Assembly (NCBI RefSeq): GCF_019399895.1
Contig: NC_091872.1
Span: forward strand, 1,248,395-1,312,394
Source: Cardiocondyla obscurior
Lineage: Eukaryota; Arthropoda; Insecta; Hymenoptera; Formicidae
Length of the DNA: 64,000 bases
Direction of reading: 5' to 3'
Shown here: positions 10,753-20,929 of the stretch, piece by piece
Layout: the number at the start of each line of letters is the position of its first letter
How positions within the stretch are numbered: position 1 is the stretch's first letter
Made by a program: the position numbers and the translations under genes
Notes under the pieces: model-generated
The model's input: the letters and a program-made list of their open reading frames with translations, nothing else
Told to the model about the DNA's origin: nothing
Databases searched by the model: none

Positions 10753-10807
10753 CCGCTCGCGCGCCTATTTATAGTCGCGCGAACCTGCGAATAGCTCATT
10801 AATCGAT
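10753..10807. promoter_or_regulatory. Compact bidirectional promoter
   Basis: TATTTATA on the plus strand at 10765-10772 reads TATAAATA on the minus strand, so one box can serve both the ATPase and the rightward structural block. About 30 bases downstream on the plus strand is GCTCATTA, a plausible start site just before the ATG at 10808. Confidence 0.55.
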
Positions 10808-11089
10808 ATGTATCTCGCGCTGAAACATCCTCTTGACGTGTTGAACTTAACCGCGGAACAGTTGAGCACCATACCAAAGGACGTGTTACTGCACGTTTGC
10901 GGTGATTACATTCATCACGTGTGGGACAAACTTCCCGCGCACTTGACGGAAGATCCGGAGGTTCGAACCTACCGCAGGTGCCTCGAGCATTACAATCAAC
11001 CCTGGCAAGAAACGCACATCGACGGACCTGCTCCGTTAATCCGAGAGTGCGGCGAGTGTCAACGTCGTCTACCGATTCGTCGGAAGTAA
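10808..11089 (+). CDS. Small unknown protein at head of the structural block
   Basis: 93 residues, ATG at 10808. The N-terminal half (LDVLNLTAEQLSTIPKDVLL) is Leu-rich and faintly resembles an F-box; the C-terminus has CGECQRR and is basic. I do not recognise a family with confidence. It follows the bidirectional promoter and abuts the phospholipase-like frame, which continues directly after its stop. Confidence 0.55.
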   Translation: MYLALKHPLDVLNLTAEQLSTIPKDVLLHVCGDYIHHVWDKLPAHLTEDPEVRTYRRCLEHYNQPWQETHIDGPAPLIRECGECQRRLPIRRK

Positions 11090-11598
11090 AGTGCTGCGGC
11101 AAGGGTCTGTTGAATCGCGCGATAAACGCCCTTCCCTTCGAACTGCACATCCCCGGTTATCAATTTTGTGGCCCGGGAACTCGATTGAAGGAACGCATAG
11201 CGAGAGGTGATCGAGGCATCAATCCGTTGGACGAAGCGTGTCGCGAGCACGACTTGGCGTACGCGCGAAGCAACGATCTCACGGACAGACACGCAGCGGA
11301 CAGAGAACTCGCCAAGAGAGCGGGAAAACGCGTTATAGCGAGAGATTCAGGCTTACGTGAGAGAGCCGCCGCAGCAGCCGTGTGGGCTGCGATGAAAGCT
11401 AAAACGAAAATTGGCATGGGTATGTCTACTACAACTAGGAAGAGGTTGAGGACTGTGAGAAACAGAACGATTACGAAGAGGCGGAGAAGTACGATTCGCA
11501 AAAACGCATGCTTCCAACAGCAAAGCGCGGCGGCATGCTGCCGATTATTCCGATTCTCGGCGCAGTCGGATCGCTTGTCGGTGGAGCTGCGAGTATAG
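11080..11598 (+). CDS. Phospholipase A2-like virion protein
   Basis: Domain in order: a short Cys/Gly start, LPFELHIPGYQFCGPGT (calcium-loop type YQFCGPGT), then LDEACREHDLAYA, which supplies the C..HD catalytic signature of secreted-type PLA2. A lysine/arginine-rich tail follows. This resembles the PLA2 domains used by parvovirus VP1 and Polinton virions to breach endosomal membranes. No in-frame ATG precedes the domain (the frame opens from 10921 with GTG), so the start is lost, non-AUG or spliced. Its 3' end overlaps the protease ORF in another frame from 11508. The exact start given here is approximate. Confidence 0.75.
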   Translation, partial: SEVKCCGKGLLNRAINALPFELHIPGYQFCGPGTRLKERIARGDRGINPLDEACREHDLAYARSNDLTDRHAADRELAKRAGKRVIARDSGLRERAAAAAVWAAMKAKTKIGMGMSTTTRKRLRTVRNRTITKRRRSTIRKNACFQQQSAAACCRLFRFSAQSDRLSVELRV

Positions 11599-12149
11599 CG
11601 AGAGCTGTAAATGAGAGAAGAGCTGCGCGCGCAGCAGCCGGTGGATCCGGCGTACATCTGGCCCCGTACAACGGTGGACGGGGTCTCTCTCTCAAGCCGT
11701 ACAGGTACGGCAGAGGTACGACTGTTGCGAAGAGAGGAAGAAAAAAAAACGTCGAGAAGACGTTAAAAATGCCCACGGGTGCTACTACGAACGTGCAATT
11801 AAATCATCTGGCCAGACGTATGCGCGTTCCTTATTTCAGAGGTGTATTTATGCGCGACGCCCTACCTACGAGTGGCGCACGTACAAACGAGAGCGGTATC
11901 GTGAACCTGGATAACGTGACGGGTCCGGGGACTCACTGGGTAGCGTACGCCAAAAGGGGAGATCGCGTCGCGTACTTTGACGGCTTCGGTAATCTCCGAC
12001 CGCCTGTGGAATTGGTGCGATATCTCGGAGTCAACGTCTCATCGATAGAGTACAATCGACGATCTTATCAAACGTACGATCAGAGTATCTGCGGACAGCT
12101 GTGTCTACGTTTTTTAAGTACAATCGACGCGATTACGTTTAAAAACTGA
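11508..12149 (+). CDS. Adenain-like cysteine protease with membrane-active leader
   Basis: 213 residues. The first 40 contain a glycine/alanine-rich hydrophobic segment (LPIIPILGAVGSLVGGAA), then Arg/Gly/Tyr repeats (LAPYNGGRG, LKPYRYGRG). The C-terminal part is a C5-type protease: GTHWVAY gives the histidine, YFDGFG the acidic residue, and DQSICGQLC the glutamine and cysteine. Adenovirus proteases of this type mature the capsid. The leader looks like the lytic pVI-type segment and may be released by cleavage; that is inference. It overlaps the PLA2 frame by 91 bases; a +/-1 shift near 11500 could instead fuse the two. Confidence 0.85.
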   Translation: MLPTAKRGGMLPIIPILGAVGSLVGGAASIARAVNERRAARAAAGGSGVHLAPYNGGRGLSLKPYRYGRGTTVAKRGRKKNVEKTLKMPTGATTNVQLNHLARRMRVPYFRGVFMRDALPTSGARTNESGIVNLDNVTGPGTHWVAYAKRGDRVAYFDGFGNLRPPVELVRYLGVNVSSIEYNRRSYQTYDQSICGQLCLRFLSTIDAITFKN

Positions 12150-12185
12150 CGTCGCGACGCACTTTGCCTCAGTATCACTTCAAAC

Positions 12186-12953
12186 ATGTCGATCACGCTC
12201 ACGTTAACCGGTAGGAGCAGTGTTCTCCATTCGAGCTACTCACCGGCGTTGGATCTCAGTGACGGTGATTACGAGCTCGGGCTCACGGACTTTGCGACTT
12301 ACAACACCATACCGAACGTCGATTCTACGAACAACAAATTTTACTATGGCACGGACGGTAAAGAAATTACGATTCCCGAGGGATCGTACGAGATACAGGC
12401 CATAGACAAATTTTTGAAACACGCGATGCCGCGACAACGCGACACCGTCGATGGAAATCGTAATGAGAAGAGCGAGAAGAATGAGAAAAATGAGAAGAAT
12501 GATGATTTCTCGATAGCGATTCGCGCCAACTTCAACACTATGAAAAGCGAGATCAAATCCGCGTACGTAGTGAACTTTTCAAAACCAAACTCGTTGGGAC
12601 CGCTTCTCGGATTCTCACCGCATCGCGTACTGCAACCGCGAAAGTGGCACGAGTCCGACTTACCGATCAATATAATCAATCTGAATATTATTCGCATCGA
12701 ATGTAACGTAACCGCGGGCGCATACTGCAACGGTGAACGCGTGCACACGATTCATGAATTTTCACCGAAAGTGCCACCGGGATATAAGATCACGGAAACG
12801 CCCACACAGGTCATTTACCTACCGATCATCGTGCGATACGTTACGGATCTCACGATACGCGTCACCAACCAAAACGGACGACCGCTCGACTTTCGCGGAG
12901 AGGAGATCACCATCAGATTGCACGTGCGACTACAACGACAACGACAACGATAA
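12186..12953 (+). CDS. Minor capsid (penton-like) protein
   Basis: 255 residues. It begins with SITLTLTGRSS and YSPALDLSDGDYELGLTDF, then SYEIQAIDKFL, and ends with beta-strand-rich DLTIRVTNQNG and EEITIRLHV. This arrangement is the single jelly-roll penton protein that Polintons keep next to the major capsid gene. An EKSEKNEKNEKND insert near residue 95 is low complexity. It lies 36 bases after the protease and 6 before the next ORF, in one rightward block. Confidence 0.8.
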   Translation: MSITLTLTGRSSVLHSSYSPALDLSDGDYELGLTDFATYNTIPNVDSTNNKFYYGTDGKEITIPEGSYEIQAIDKFLKHAMPRQRDTVDGNRNEKSEKNEKNEKNDDFSIAIRANFNTMKSEIKSAYVVNFSKPNSLGPLLGFSPHRVLQPRKWHESDLPINIINLNIIRIECNVTAGAYCNGERVHTIHEFSPKVPPGYKITETPTQVIYLPIIVRYVTDLTIRVTNQNGRPLDFRGEEITIRLHVRLQRQRQR

Positions 12954-12959
12954 CGTGGC

Positions 12960-13148
12960 ATGTTAATACCGAACGAAACGAGACGCGTTACGACGATCAG
13001 TTTCGGTACTGGTACGATTCAACAGCCTGAACCGCGACAACATATCGCTGTAAATAGCGTTGGAAGGATAAGAAGAAGAAGACTAACCGAAACAAACGTT
13101 GAATTTCTGAGATCGCTCGGATTCGCTGTGCGAAATAATTTTATCTAA
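12960..13148 (+). CDS. Small basic protein between capsid genes
   Basis: 62 residues, with an Arg-rich centre (GRIRRRRL) and a C-terminal VEFLRSLGFAV. Spacing of 6 and 3 bases to its neighbours argues for a real gene of the structural block. Function unknown; a DNA-condensing or capsid-cement role is only a guess from charge and location. Confidence 0.6.
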   Translation: MLIPNETRRVTTISFGTGTIQQPEPRQHIAVNSVGRIRRRRLTETNVEFLRSLGFAVRNNFI

Positions 13149-13151
13149 ACG

Positions 13152-14353
13152 ATGGCCGACATTCTGAATATCCAAGACGAACCGGTCTTCGACGATCGAA
13201 TCGTCAAGATTGAGACTCACGCATACAATCCGTTTGCCAATACGACGTTCGGATACAGCGATGAGATAAGAATACCGATACAGCAACAAGATCTGTACAC
13301 GCTGCCGCACGAGAGTTTTCTCTACATCGAGGGAAAATTAACGAAGGGCAAGGTGGTTGCGGGAGCCGACGTGATCCTTGGGGACAACTGTATCGCCTTC
13401 ATGTTCGATGAGATACGATACGAGCTCGACGGTGTGGAGATCGATCGTAACAGAAACGTTGGCGTAACCAGCACGCTGAAAAATTACGCGACCGTTTCAT
13501 CCGACAGGAGCGTGATTCTGCGGAACGCGGGATGGCTCGGTCCCACGATCAATGCGAACGGTTACTTCAATTTCTGCGTACCGCTCAACATGCTGCTAGG
13601 ATTTTGCGAAGACTATAGGCGCGTCGTGATCAATGCTCGTCACGAATTGATTCTTATACGAGCGCGCAACGACAACAACTGTCTAGTGGGCAGTTCCGCG
13701 CTCGAGCCTAAAGTTGACTTGCTGAAGATACAATGGCGTATGCCTCATGTACTTTTGAACGAAGTAAAGAAATTGGCGATGTTGCGCACCTTGGAGAGCG
13801 GCCGATTCGTCAGTATGGGTTTTCGCTCATGGGATCTGTACGAGTTTCCGCTACTGCAACTCACGACCAAACACTCATGGGCCATCAAGACCGCCACGCA
13901 ACTCGAGAAACCTCGATACATTATCTTTGCTCTGCAGACGGGTCGAAAAACGTTATGTCTGAAGACAACAGTCGTTTCGACAATTGCAAACTGACCAACG
14001 TGAAGCTTTATCTCAATTCAGAGTGCTACCCGTACGACGATATGAACCTCGACTTTGGCAAACGTAGATACGCGATTCTCTACGACGCGTACGCGCGTTT
14101 TTGCAAAGAATACTACGGCTATGAGTATCTCGAACCGAATCTCACCGTCACGTCGTTTCTGCTCAACGGTCCGTTCGTCATCATCGACTGCTCGCGTCAA
14201 AACGAGTCGGTTAAAACCGCTACCGTGGACGTGAGATTAGAGTTTGAATGCAAGGACAATGTAGCGCCAAATACCACGGCTTACTGTCTCATCATACACG
14301 ATCGTTTGGTTCAATACAATCCGTTGACCAACGTTGTACGTAAGATCACGTAG
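13152..14353 (+). pseudogene. Double jelly-roll major capsid protein, one frameshift
   Basis: The gene reads from ATG 13152 to about 13945, then continues one frame away to the stop at 14353, for about 400 residues. The beginning has a conserved-looking FDDRIVKIETHAYNPFANT, then QQDLYTLPHESFLYIEG and FMFDEIRYELDG; the end has DCSRQNESVKTATVDVRLEF and CLIIHDRL. Size, strand pattern and place after the penton gene fit the Polinton major capsid protein. The break lies at the A5 run 13946-13950 and looks like a one-base loss. Both parts are otherwise open, so a sequencing indel is possible. Confidence 0.8.
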
Positions 14354-14372
14354 AAATGATCTTCGACGTGTG

Positions 14373-14411
14373 TATATAAAGCGGTGAATCGACGAACGTT
14401 GCGTATTCACT
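14373..14411 (+). promoter_or_regulatory. TATA plus initiator-like promoter
   Basis: TATATAAA at 14373-14380 is followed about 30 bases later by ATTCACTTCC, a plausible start site, and then by the ATG at 14425. Confidence 0.5.
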
Positions 14412-14424
14412 TCCATTCCATCGT

Positions 14425-14733
14425 ATGCGTAACGTCGATAGAGAGAGAGAGATTGTCATCGTCGTCATGAAACCATCAAAGTATCAACCGTCTTGTTGGT
14501 GCGACAACGCGAGTCGCATGAAGGAAGATAAAGCTACGCAAACGGATCCTAGACCGACGGATCACTTATTGAACAGAGGAATGACGTATCGAGTGACATC
14601 CACGGGAAACACAGTGGTTGACGTAGCCACGCAAACGGATAAGAAGTCGCGAAGCGAACGACTTCAGGAACGCGTGACGGATTTTGTCTCGAAGCATTTA
14701 AAAAGTAATACAATTTGGAAAGAGGGGGATTAA
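14425..14733 (+). CDS. Small protein with two TQT (LC8-type) motifs
   Basis: 102 residues, or 88 from the second ATG at 14467. It carries KATQTD at residues 36-41 and VATQTD at 67-72. K-x-T-Q-T is the established binding motif of dynein light chain LC8. A CWC pair lies near residue 25 and the C-terminus is charged. Two spaced TQT motifs suit a dimeric LC8 ligand, so recruitment of dynein for transport, or LC8-driven dimerisation, is a reasonable inference. No family recognised. Its 3' end lies at the edge of repeated segment A; a fragment recurs at 24812. Confidence 0.6.
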   Translation: MRNVDREREIVIVVMKPSKYQPSCWCDNASRMKEDKATQTDPRPTDHLLNRGMTYRVTSTGNTVVDVATQTDKKSRSERLQERVTDFVSKHLKSNTIWKEGD

Positions 14734-14735
14734 AT

Positions 14736-14771
14736 TAAAAGATTGATGAATACGCTCGCGCGTGTTCAGTA
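14736..14771 (+). promoter_or_regulatory. TATA-like box plus TCAGT start
   Basis: TTAAATTAAAAG at about 14731-14742 stands about 28 bases before TTCAGTAACG. Insect initiators often read TCAGT. It drives the gene at 14827 and is repeated at 22016-22060 and 24864-24905. Confidence 0.45.
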
Positions 14772-14826
14772 ACGAAATTTCCTCCGATCGAGTCGCATCG
14801 TTATCATCATCATCATCATCATCATC

Positions 14827-15381
14827 ATGTCCACGCCAACGTTCGTCGATCTCCAAGGATATCCCATCGGACGACGTTTCATCGTGAAGGAAGCGGCGGT
14901 GCTGCGAGGTGGTACCGTTCTTGCGCATTACGTCTTTGCAAAGCCTATGCCATGGGGTGTTGTATCGCGAGACGACAGACGCCTCGTTACCTGGTTGGTA
15001 CGAAATCATCACGGTATAGCGTGGGAAGACGGGGACGTTCCGTACAATCAGGCTAAACGCCAGATCATCAGGGCCCTACAAAACGAGGAAGATTGCTACG
15101 ATCACGCCATCGTATACGTCAAAGGACTCGAGAAACGCGATTGGCTGCGAGATATGCTTGAAGAGGATTACTACGGCGACTATGACGATGGTCACAAATT
15201 CTACACGGACAATCTGATCGTCAGAAATATTGAAGATGATTTCGAACATGTTGAATCACTTAGCGATTTAAACGATTCGAATACTTTCCGCTGTAGGAGA
15301 CATTCCAAAAATTGCGCCGTGCAAAATGTATTTAAATTGTACAATTGGTGGCGTAACCGTCAAAATGATGATAATGTATAA
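14827..15381 (+). CDS. Conserved Polinton-associated protein, possible nuclease
   Basis: 184 residues from ATG 14827 after a CAT triplet run. Features: FVDLQGYPIG at the N-terminus, a KEAAVLRGG segment, PMPWGV, NHHGIAWEDG, VYVKGLEKRDWL, an acidic linker, and a C-terminal CRRHSKNCAVQNV that looks like a zinc site. The order of acidic, HHG and CxxH...C blocks resembles proteins I have seen in arthropod mobile elements. An RNase H-fold nuclease is possible but I cannot show a catalytic set. An identical copy is at 22115-22669. Confidence 0.55.
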   Translation: MSTPTFVDLQGYPIGRRFIVKEAAVLRGGTVLAHYVFAKPMPWGVVSRDDRRLVTWLVRNHHGIAWEDGDVPYNQAKRQIIRALQNEEDCYDHAIVYVKGLEKRDWLRDMLEEDYYGDYDDGHKFYTDNLIVRNIEDDFEHVESLSDLNDSNTFRCRRHSKNCAVQNVFKLYNWWRNRQNDDNV

Positions 15382-15695
15382 TTTTGAATAAACTTTTTTT
15401 TCATACTTATACTTCTGCGCCTTTGGATTATTTTACCCCTCTCCTAATTACCCTCTCTCAATTACCTTCTACCAATCACTTTCTCTTAATTACCCTCTCC
15501 GATAATTTGTCTAACTGCGTTTTATATTACCCCACTCTATGCAAAATTTTAAATAATGAAAGAGGGGATTTTTACAACCGTCCTCGACTCGAGGTACCCT
15601 CTGATCGTGCGATCAGTACATTTTTCGCTTTGGCCGCAACAGCAGCAACGATTACGACAACGTCTACGATTACGTCTACGATTACGAATACGACA
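15382..15695 (+). other. Pyrimidine-rich spacer
   Basis: Repeated TTACCCTCTC and AATTACC units at about 15430-15510, then CGATTACGTCTA repeats at about 15650-15690. Open frames here lack any domain and end in the intron, so they are treated as leader sequence. Duplicated at 22670-22983. Confidence 0.5.
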
Positions 15696-16412
15696 ATGTA
15701 TTACACCGAGAGAAATTGCTACAAAGTGCGTCGAATTGATTGCGGTAATGAACCCTCCTCATCTCACGAGTAAGTATTTTTTTATTATAAAAATTATTTA
15801 CTTTAAAATTAATATATTAATATTCACGATTGTTCTTATTTAATTTCCAGCGATCCACCGAAACGATACGTGACGCGCTTACTATGCAGGCGATACCCGC
15901 TGACCCGCACGGGATACAAATATCTCGAGATCGGCGTGAACGTTGGTCCGCGTAGTTTTGTGGAGATCATCGTAGGCGATAATCGAGGAGATGAATTGTC
16001 GATGTTGCTTGACACCTGGAAGGAACTCTGCGAGCATCGATGGACAATTCAGAATATGCTTCGCGATCGACCGAAGCAACCATACGACTGTTTGAACATA
16101 GGTTCGCTCACAGTGCGAATATGTTATATGAATGAAATGAAACTTGTGCGACTTGAATCTCTCGACGCACGTATGGCTATGACCGAGGCTACGTTCACGC
16201 GAATGTTGGATTTTGATGATTGCGTCGCTTTGAAATTCAACGTACTCACCAAAGCCCTACCGAAGATCGACGACAAATACGAGCAATTTTGTAAAATCGC
16301 TTCCGCATCAAGAAGTCGTACCGAAGCGGTGAGCGCTGTACGCAGCAGCGATTCCTTCGACGAACAACAAATTATAGATTGTGAAATGCTTGCGATTATA
16401 ATAAATGTGTAA
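15696..16412 (+). CDS. Unknown Polinton protein, two exons
   Basis: Exon 1 is 15696-15769 and exon 2 is 15851-16412, with GTAAGT donor, TTTCCAG acceptor and an 81-bp intron; the frame is kept across the join, giving about 211 residues. It has a Cys/Arg-rich start (RNCYKVRRIDCG), a PPKRYVTRLLCRRYP segment, a globular centre and a Ser-rich acidic end. I do not recognise it. The identical structure recurs at 22984-23700, which supports the splice model. Confidence 0.55.
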
Positions 16413-17430
16413 GAAAACAGTATAATGAAATATATTGTATCGCATATTTAGAAAAATATATACTTTGTAGTCTTTATGTAACATTTTTTAATTATTTCTA
16501 TTCCATCCTTCATCTTCTTATAATTGTGAGGCGTAAGTCCACCTCGTGAATCCGCCTTGTTCGTATGTAACGTATGTATCTGAGAGAGAAAGAAATAAGA
16601 TAAGGAGGAGCGATTACCCGGGGGGTGTGTACAGCGTCACCCGCATTCGAATCGTATAAGCGCATAAAAGAATCGTTGATAAACGATAGGCGGCGCTTAA
16701 CGAGTGCGAGCGAGAGGGAACGATGAGCGCGCCATACTTTGCGTTCAACGAGTGCGAGCGAGAGAAAACGCTGGGCGCGCGACACTTGTGCGTTCAACGG
16801 GTGCGAGCGAGAGGAGACGATGGGCGGGCGCGAACGAGTGCGAGCGAGAGGGGACGCTGGGCGCGATACCTTGCGATCCGCCGCTTGCCGCCGCCGTCGC
16901 CGCCCGTTGCCGCCGCGACGCCACACGACCCTTTTTAAAAATCGCGACTCCTTTGAAAAAATCGCGACTCCTTTGAAAGTCGCGATGCCGCGTAAACATG
17001 CCGCTGCGCGACGACACGCTTATCATTTTTTAAAAATAATATTGCATTTCAGAGTTTCGATGATGTTATTATTTTCTAAACAATTCGTTCCTAGAATCGC
17101 CGACACAGGGGGTGATTTATAAATACCCACCCCCTCCCCGCATGACGTCATTACCCCTTGCCATAGGTCTCACGGACCCAGAACCGTTAACACCCCCTCT
17201 CCCCGCGTGACATCATCACCCCTCGCCCTAGGTCACATGGATACTCTAACACGTAGTGATCCAGAACCGCTCCATGCGTTCAACGGGTGCGAGCGAAAGG
17301 AGATGATGGGCGGCGCGAACGAGTGCGAGCGAGAGGGAACGATTAACACCCCCCTCCCCGCGTGACGTCATTACCCCTCGCCATAGGTCACACGGATACA
17401 CTAACACGTAGTGATCCAGAACCGGTGTTT
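16413..17430. repeat. Terminal-type repeat block R1
   Basis: Holds several copies of AACGRGTGCGAGCGAGAG in units of about 50-57 bp (16690-16860, 17275-17340), a double ATCGCGACTCCTTTGAAA (16944-16982), TATAAATA at 17119-17126, TGACGTCA at 17143-17150 and 17363-17370, and two copies of a 65-bp unit ending GATCCAGAACCG. ORFs through it are repeat artefacts. It resembles enhancer or origin repeats of large insect DNA viruses in layout. It is the junction between segment A and the inverted polB copy. Confidence 0.75.
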
Positions 17431-20400
17431 ATATTCCTACTCATACCAACGTATATCGGCTTAGCGAATTTTACCTCGAGTTTACGCAATTCCTCAGCCA
17501 CCAAATTTTCCGCGAATACACTTCTGCTGTGAAAATTAGGTTTGGCGATCATCGCTTCCACACCGTACCGACCGTCCCACTGCGAGAGCAATCGAACGTC
17601 GACGCGATTTCGTACGTTCTCCATCGTTTTACCAAACACCGCATTGTTCATAAGTTTAAACAAATTTTTCTCGAAATCATTGGTCGCGCGAGTTCGATGT
17701 CGCGTGTTGAGCTCGATGTAATCGCGCAACCATGCTGACTGAGTGAATCGCAGCGCGCGGTAAACCTTGGTGACGCGAAGACCATGACGCGTGCACAGCT
17801 GCAGATTGCGATAGTGTATGATGTATCGCTTCTTATCGTACAGCGTAGCCAAAAGTTTTTTATCATGTTTTACCCCCGGTGGTTTCTCTCGTGTGGGACA
17901 GAACGGCAGATCGGAGTGCATGTCGTGCACGCTTGCAGGATACTCGAGATCCACCTCAAGGATATAACCCGTGGGCGAGTCCACGGCGATCGCGTCTACG
18001 TCGAGGTTCGCGAGTTCTTGGTCGTTGACCCATTCAAAATCCGCGTACGGTAACGGCTGACACATAGCCCAACCGTACAAGTTGTTTACATCGTAATACA
18101 CGATGTACGACGAAGGTTTCAACGAGTCGTACCCCGACCGCATGTATCTGTTATTAGCTCGCGCGTATCTGTTGGAGCATTGACTGAGACCGCCGCGTAT
18201 ACCGCGTTCGATGAACATCACCATATCGATGTCAGTTAATAGTTCAAAATTAATACGCGTATGCTTGAGCATCGCGTCCCACGTGAAACCGGGCAAGGTG
18301 TAATAGTGCGCGGGATCGAGTCCGTAACTTTCGACGCATCTATCGCGAAAATTTTCAAATACGTCAGCCAATAACAATACATCGGTTTTGAGGTACAGAT
18401 CGCTGTACTCGCCTAAAGTTCGAATAGAGAATTGCTGCCATACGGTCTCGGCGTGCGCGTAATCTGTCTCACTCACCGTGTCACCGGTCAGCGAGCTGAA
18501 GAACGATTCGCGCGACGGTAGGCTCGACTCATTTAATCTTTCAACGCTGTCGACGTACTCGTACGGAAATATACCTTTTCGTGTCAAGAGATTGAAATTT
18601 TCCTCTGAAAGTTTTGCAAATTCACCGCGCAAGATTCGCATTTTATCTTTAATGAGTAAAGACGATAATTTGTCAAGGCTAGCGTTCAAAAATTTGTACG
18701 AATCTATAAAGCGCAATTTTATCGCAGTTCGCAAGTCCTGTCCCTTAGCTGTATCGTTTACATGTTTTGTAAAAGAAATGTATTTTTCCTTCGTTATCGG
18801 CAACAAATCGACTTTACCCTCATACGCCGTGGTGATTTCCTTTATGACAAAGTGTGCGTCGTAGCCTGACAAATTATGAAACACGACGGGGATGTAACGC
18901 GTGTCGCGGTATTGCAAGTTACATTTTGAGTGCGCGGGACCTCTATACCGACCGGTCATATGGCAATGATCGCGCACACGCTTCTCGTCCACCGCAAACG
19001 GACTTTCACACACGTGGCATACTGTCGCGTTCTCATGCTCCTCGCGCTGCATATTCGACAAAGTCTCCATCGGGATGGTTTTCAATATTATAATTTTTAC
19101 GCGATGAGCCAGTTTCACTAACTGCTCAACGAACCACTCGATGCAATCGAGTCCGCGATGATATTCATATCTTGACAGCGACTCGTCGAACGAGCATCGC
19201 ACGTAGTATCCCACGCTGAATACTTCATGACGTTGGTAGTTAAACGTCGTTTGCTCCGGCGACGATGGTGGATCGATCTTTCGCAACACGCACTCCAGAT
19301 CGGCGTATACGATGAATGGTACGCGTTCCTTGTTGTAGTGATTGGAAAAGCTGAGCCATTTGTCATCCTCGCTAGGTAGTCGTATAGCGCAGTTGTTTAA
19401 AGTTCCACAATCCACGATATGAATCTTAAATTTCTCGCTCGAATTAAAGTAATGAAGACACCTAAAATAAAATATTTTTTTAATATATTAAAAAAAAAAA
19501 TCAAATGAAATATTCAAAATTATACGTACCGATCACAAATATATTTACGATGCTCGCGTCCGCTTAGTTGTGAGCTGATGAGACGTGACAGATCACTGAT
19601 ACATGCAAAGTGTCCTACTTCCTGTTTATCGTTGTCGTCGTCGCGTTGTACGTACAATAAATTTACATGTTTCTCTTTCTTCTCGTTAGTGAGGTGTACA
19701 GGTAGAACGTTAATTTCTTTTCCACATCTCTCAGTGGCGTACACATTGATCGAGATATCGTTTAATCGTTCGAGTCTCGCGACGTCTTTAAGAGTCGCGG
19801 GAAACTGTACACCCTCGATGTTCAACACCGTTGTGTAATGCGGGTACGACGATTCCCGATTCACGTTCTGCTTCGCGGGATACAGAGCCGCCACTACCGA
19901 CCACGCGAGACACTTATCGTCCATCGACTTTACACATATCACTGCTTTTTTAGCGGCTAACTTCCGTGGCAATGTAACGTAGCATCCCACGCGCATCGGA
20001 TTGTACTTATTTACGTTGATTATCAAATTCAAAATTCGCGACAACGCCCATCCGCTGTCACGCTCCTGAAACTCCTCGAGAGAAGCCAGCGTGGGTTCGA
20101 CAACGTGTAGCCGGTACCACTCGCGCACATCCGTTTCTTGAAAAATCTCACAGTTTTTCGTGGTTATACTTTTGTTGGCGCGTTTGTCCCCAGCCGTAAA
20201 CTCACCGTTGAACGCAGTATTCACTTTTACACAATTGTTTTTAAGCACGATGTCTCGTATGCGCTCGTATACCACGTTACCGGCATCCTCCAGGAATCGC
20301 AGCGGCTCGATATAGTTTGTGTTTATCACCACACCCGTTGCGATACGACTTTTGAACGCGGTCTCGATCTCACGCCAATCGAGTTCATTAGTCGTTTTGT

Positions 20401-20698
20401 CACCATCACCGTCGGCAGCACTAGTGCTCGCGTACTCACCACCCTGGTGCACGTAACGTTCGTATAAATGTTTCTTGGCACCCAGGAGTCGCGCGATACT
20501 CGCCACCGTGGATTGCGCGCACCCGACGGATACGCGCGCTCGCTTAGCGCGGCTACGTTCCTCGAGCTGATTTACTAGCTCGTCACATCTTTCAGCCCAA
20601 GTGAAAAATTCTACCAAGGTAGTCACGGTGTTAGTTTGCAGCAGGAGTTGGCGCTCTTCTTCTTCAAGGAAACTTCGATCCATTTTTATGTTTATCAT
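17430..20698 (-). pseudogene. polB: Inverted, 3'-truncated copy of polB
   Basis: Near-identical to 3635-6895 in reverse; exons 20698-19530 and 19461-17430. About seven amino-acid differences are seen over roughly 1060 residues. The reading frame stays open, but the copy ends before the YTDTDS motif, so the third catalytic polymerase motif and the C-terminal 180 residues are missing. It runs into repeat block R1 and a few unrelated codons. It could at most encode the OTU-like, exonuclease and HNH-like parts. Confidence 0.9.
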
Positions 20699-20929
20699 AC
20701 GTCTCGCGCACTCAAAAGTTGAAAGACAACAACAGTAGCAATAAGTACGACAAAGACAACGATATTAACGATAAATACGACATTAACAATAAATACAACA
20801 AAACAACAACATTAGCGATAAATACAACAAAAAACAACGACATAAGCAAGACAACATTAGCAATAAATACAACAAAAAGAAACTACATTAGCAATTAACG
20901 CGAATGTATAATCGAAGTACATTGCTCGT

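Noticed and set aside
16704..17122. Overlapping long ORFs in all frames of the GTGCGAGCGAGAG array
   Set aside because: They are translations of a GC-rich tandem repeat, read through on both strands, with Arg/Glu monotony and no domain.
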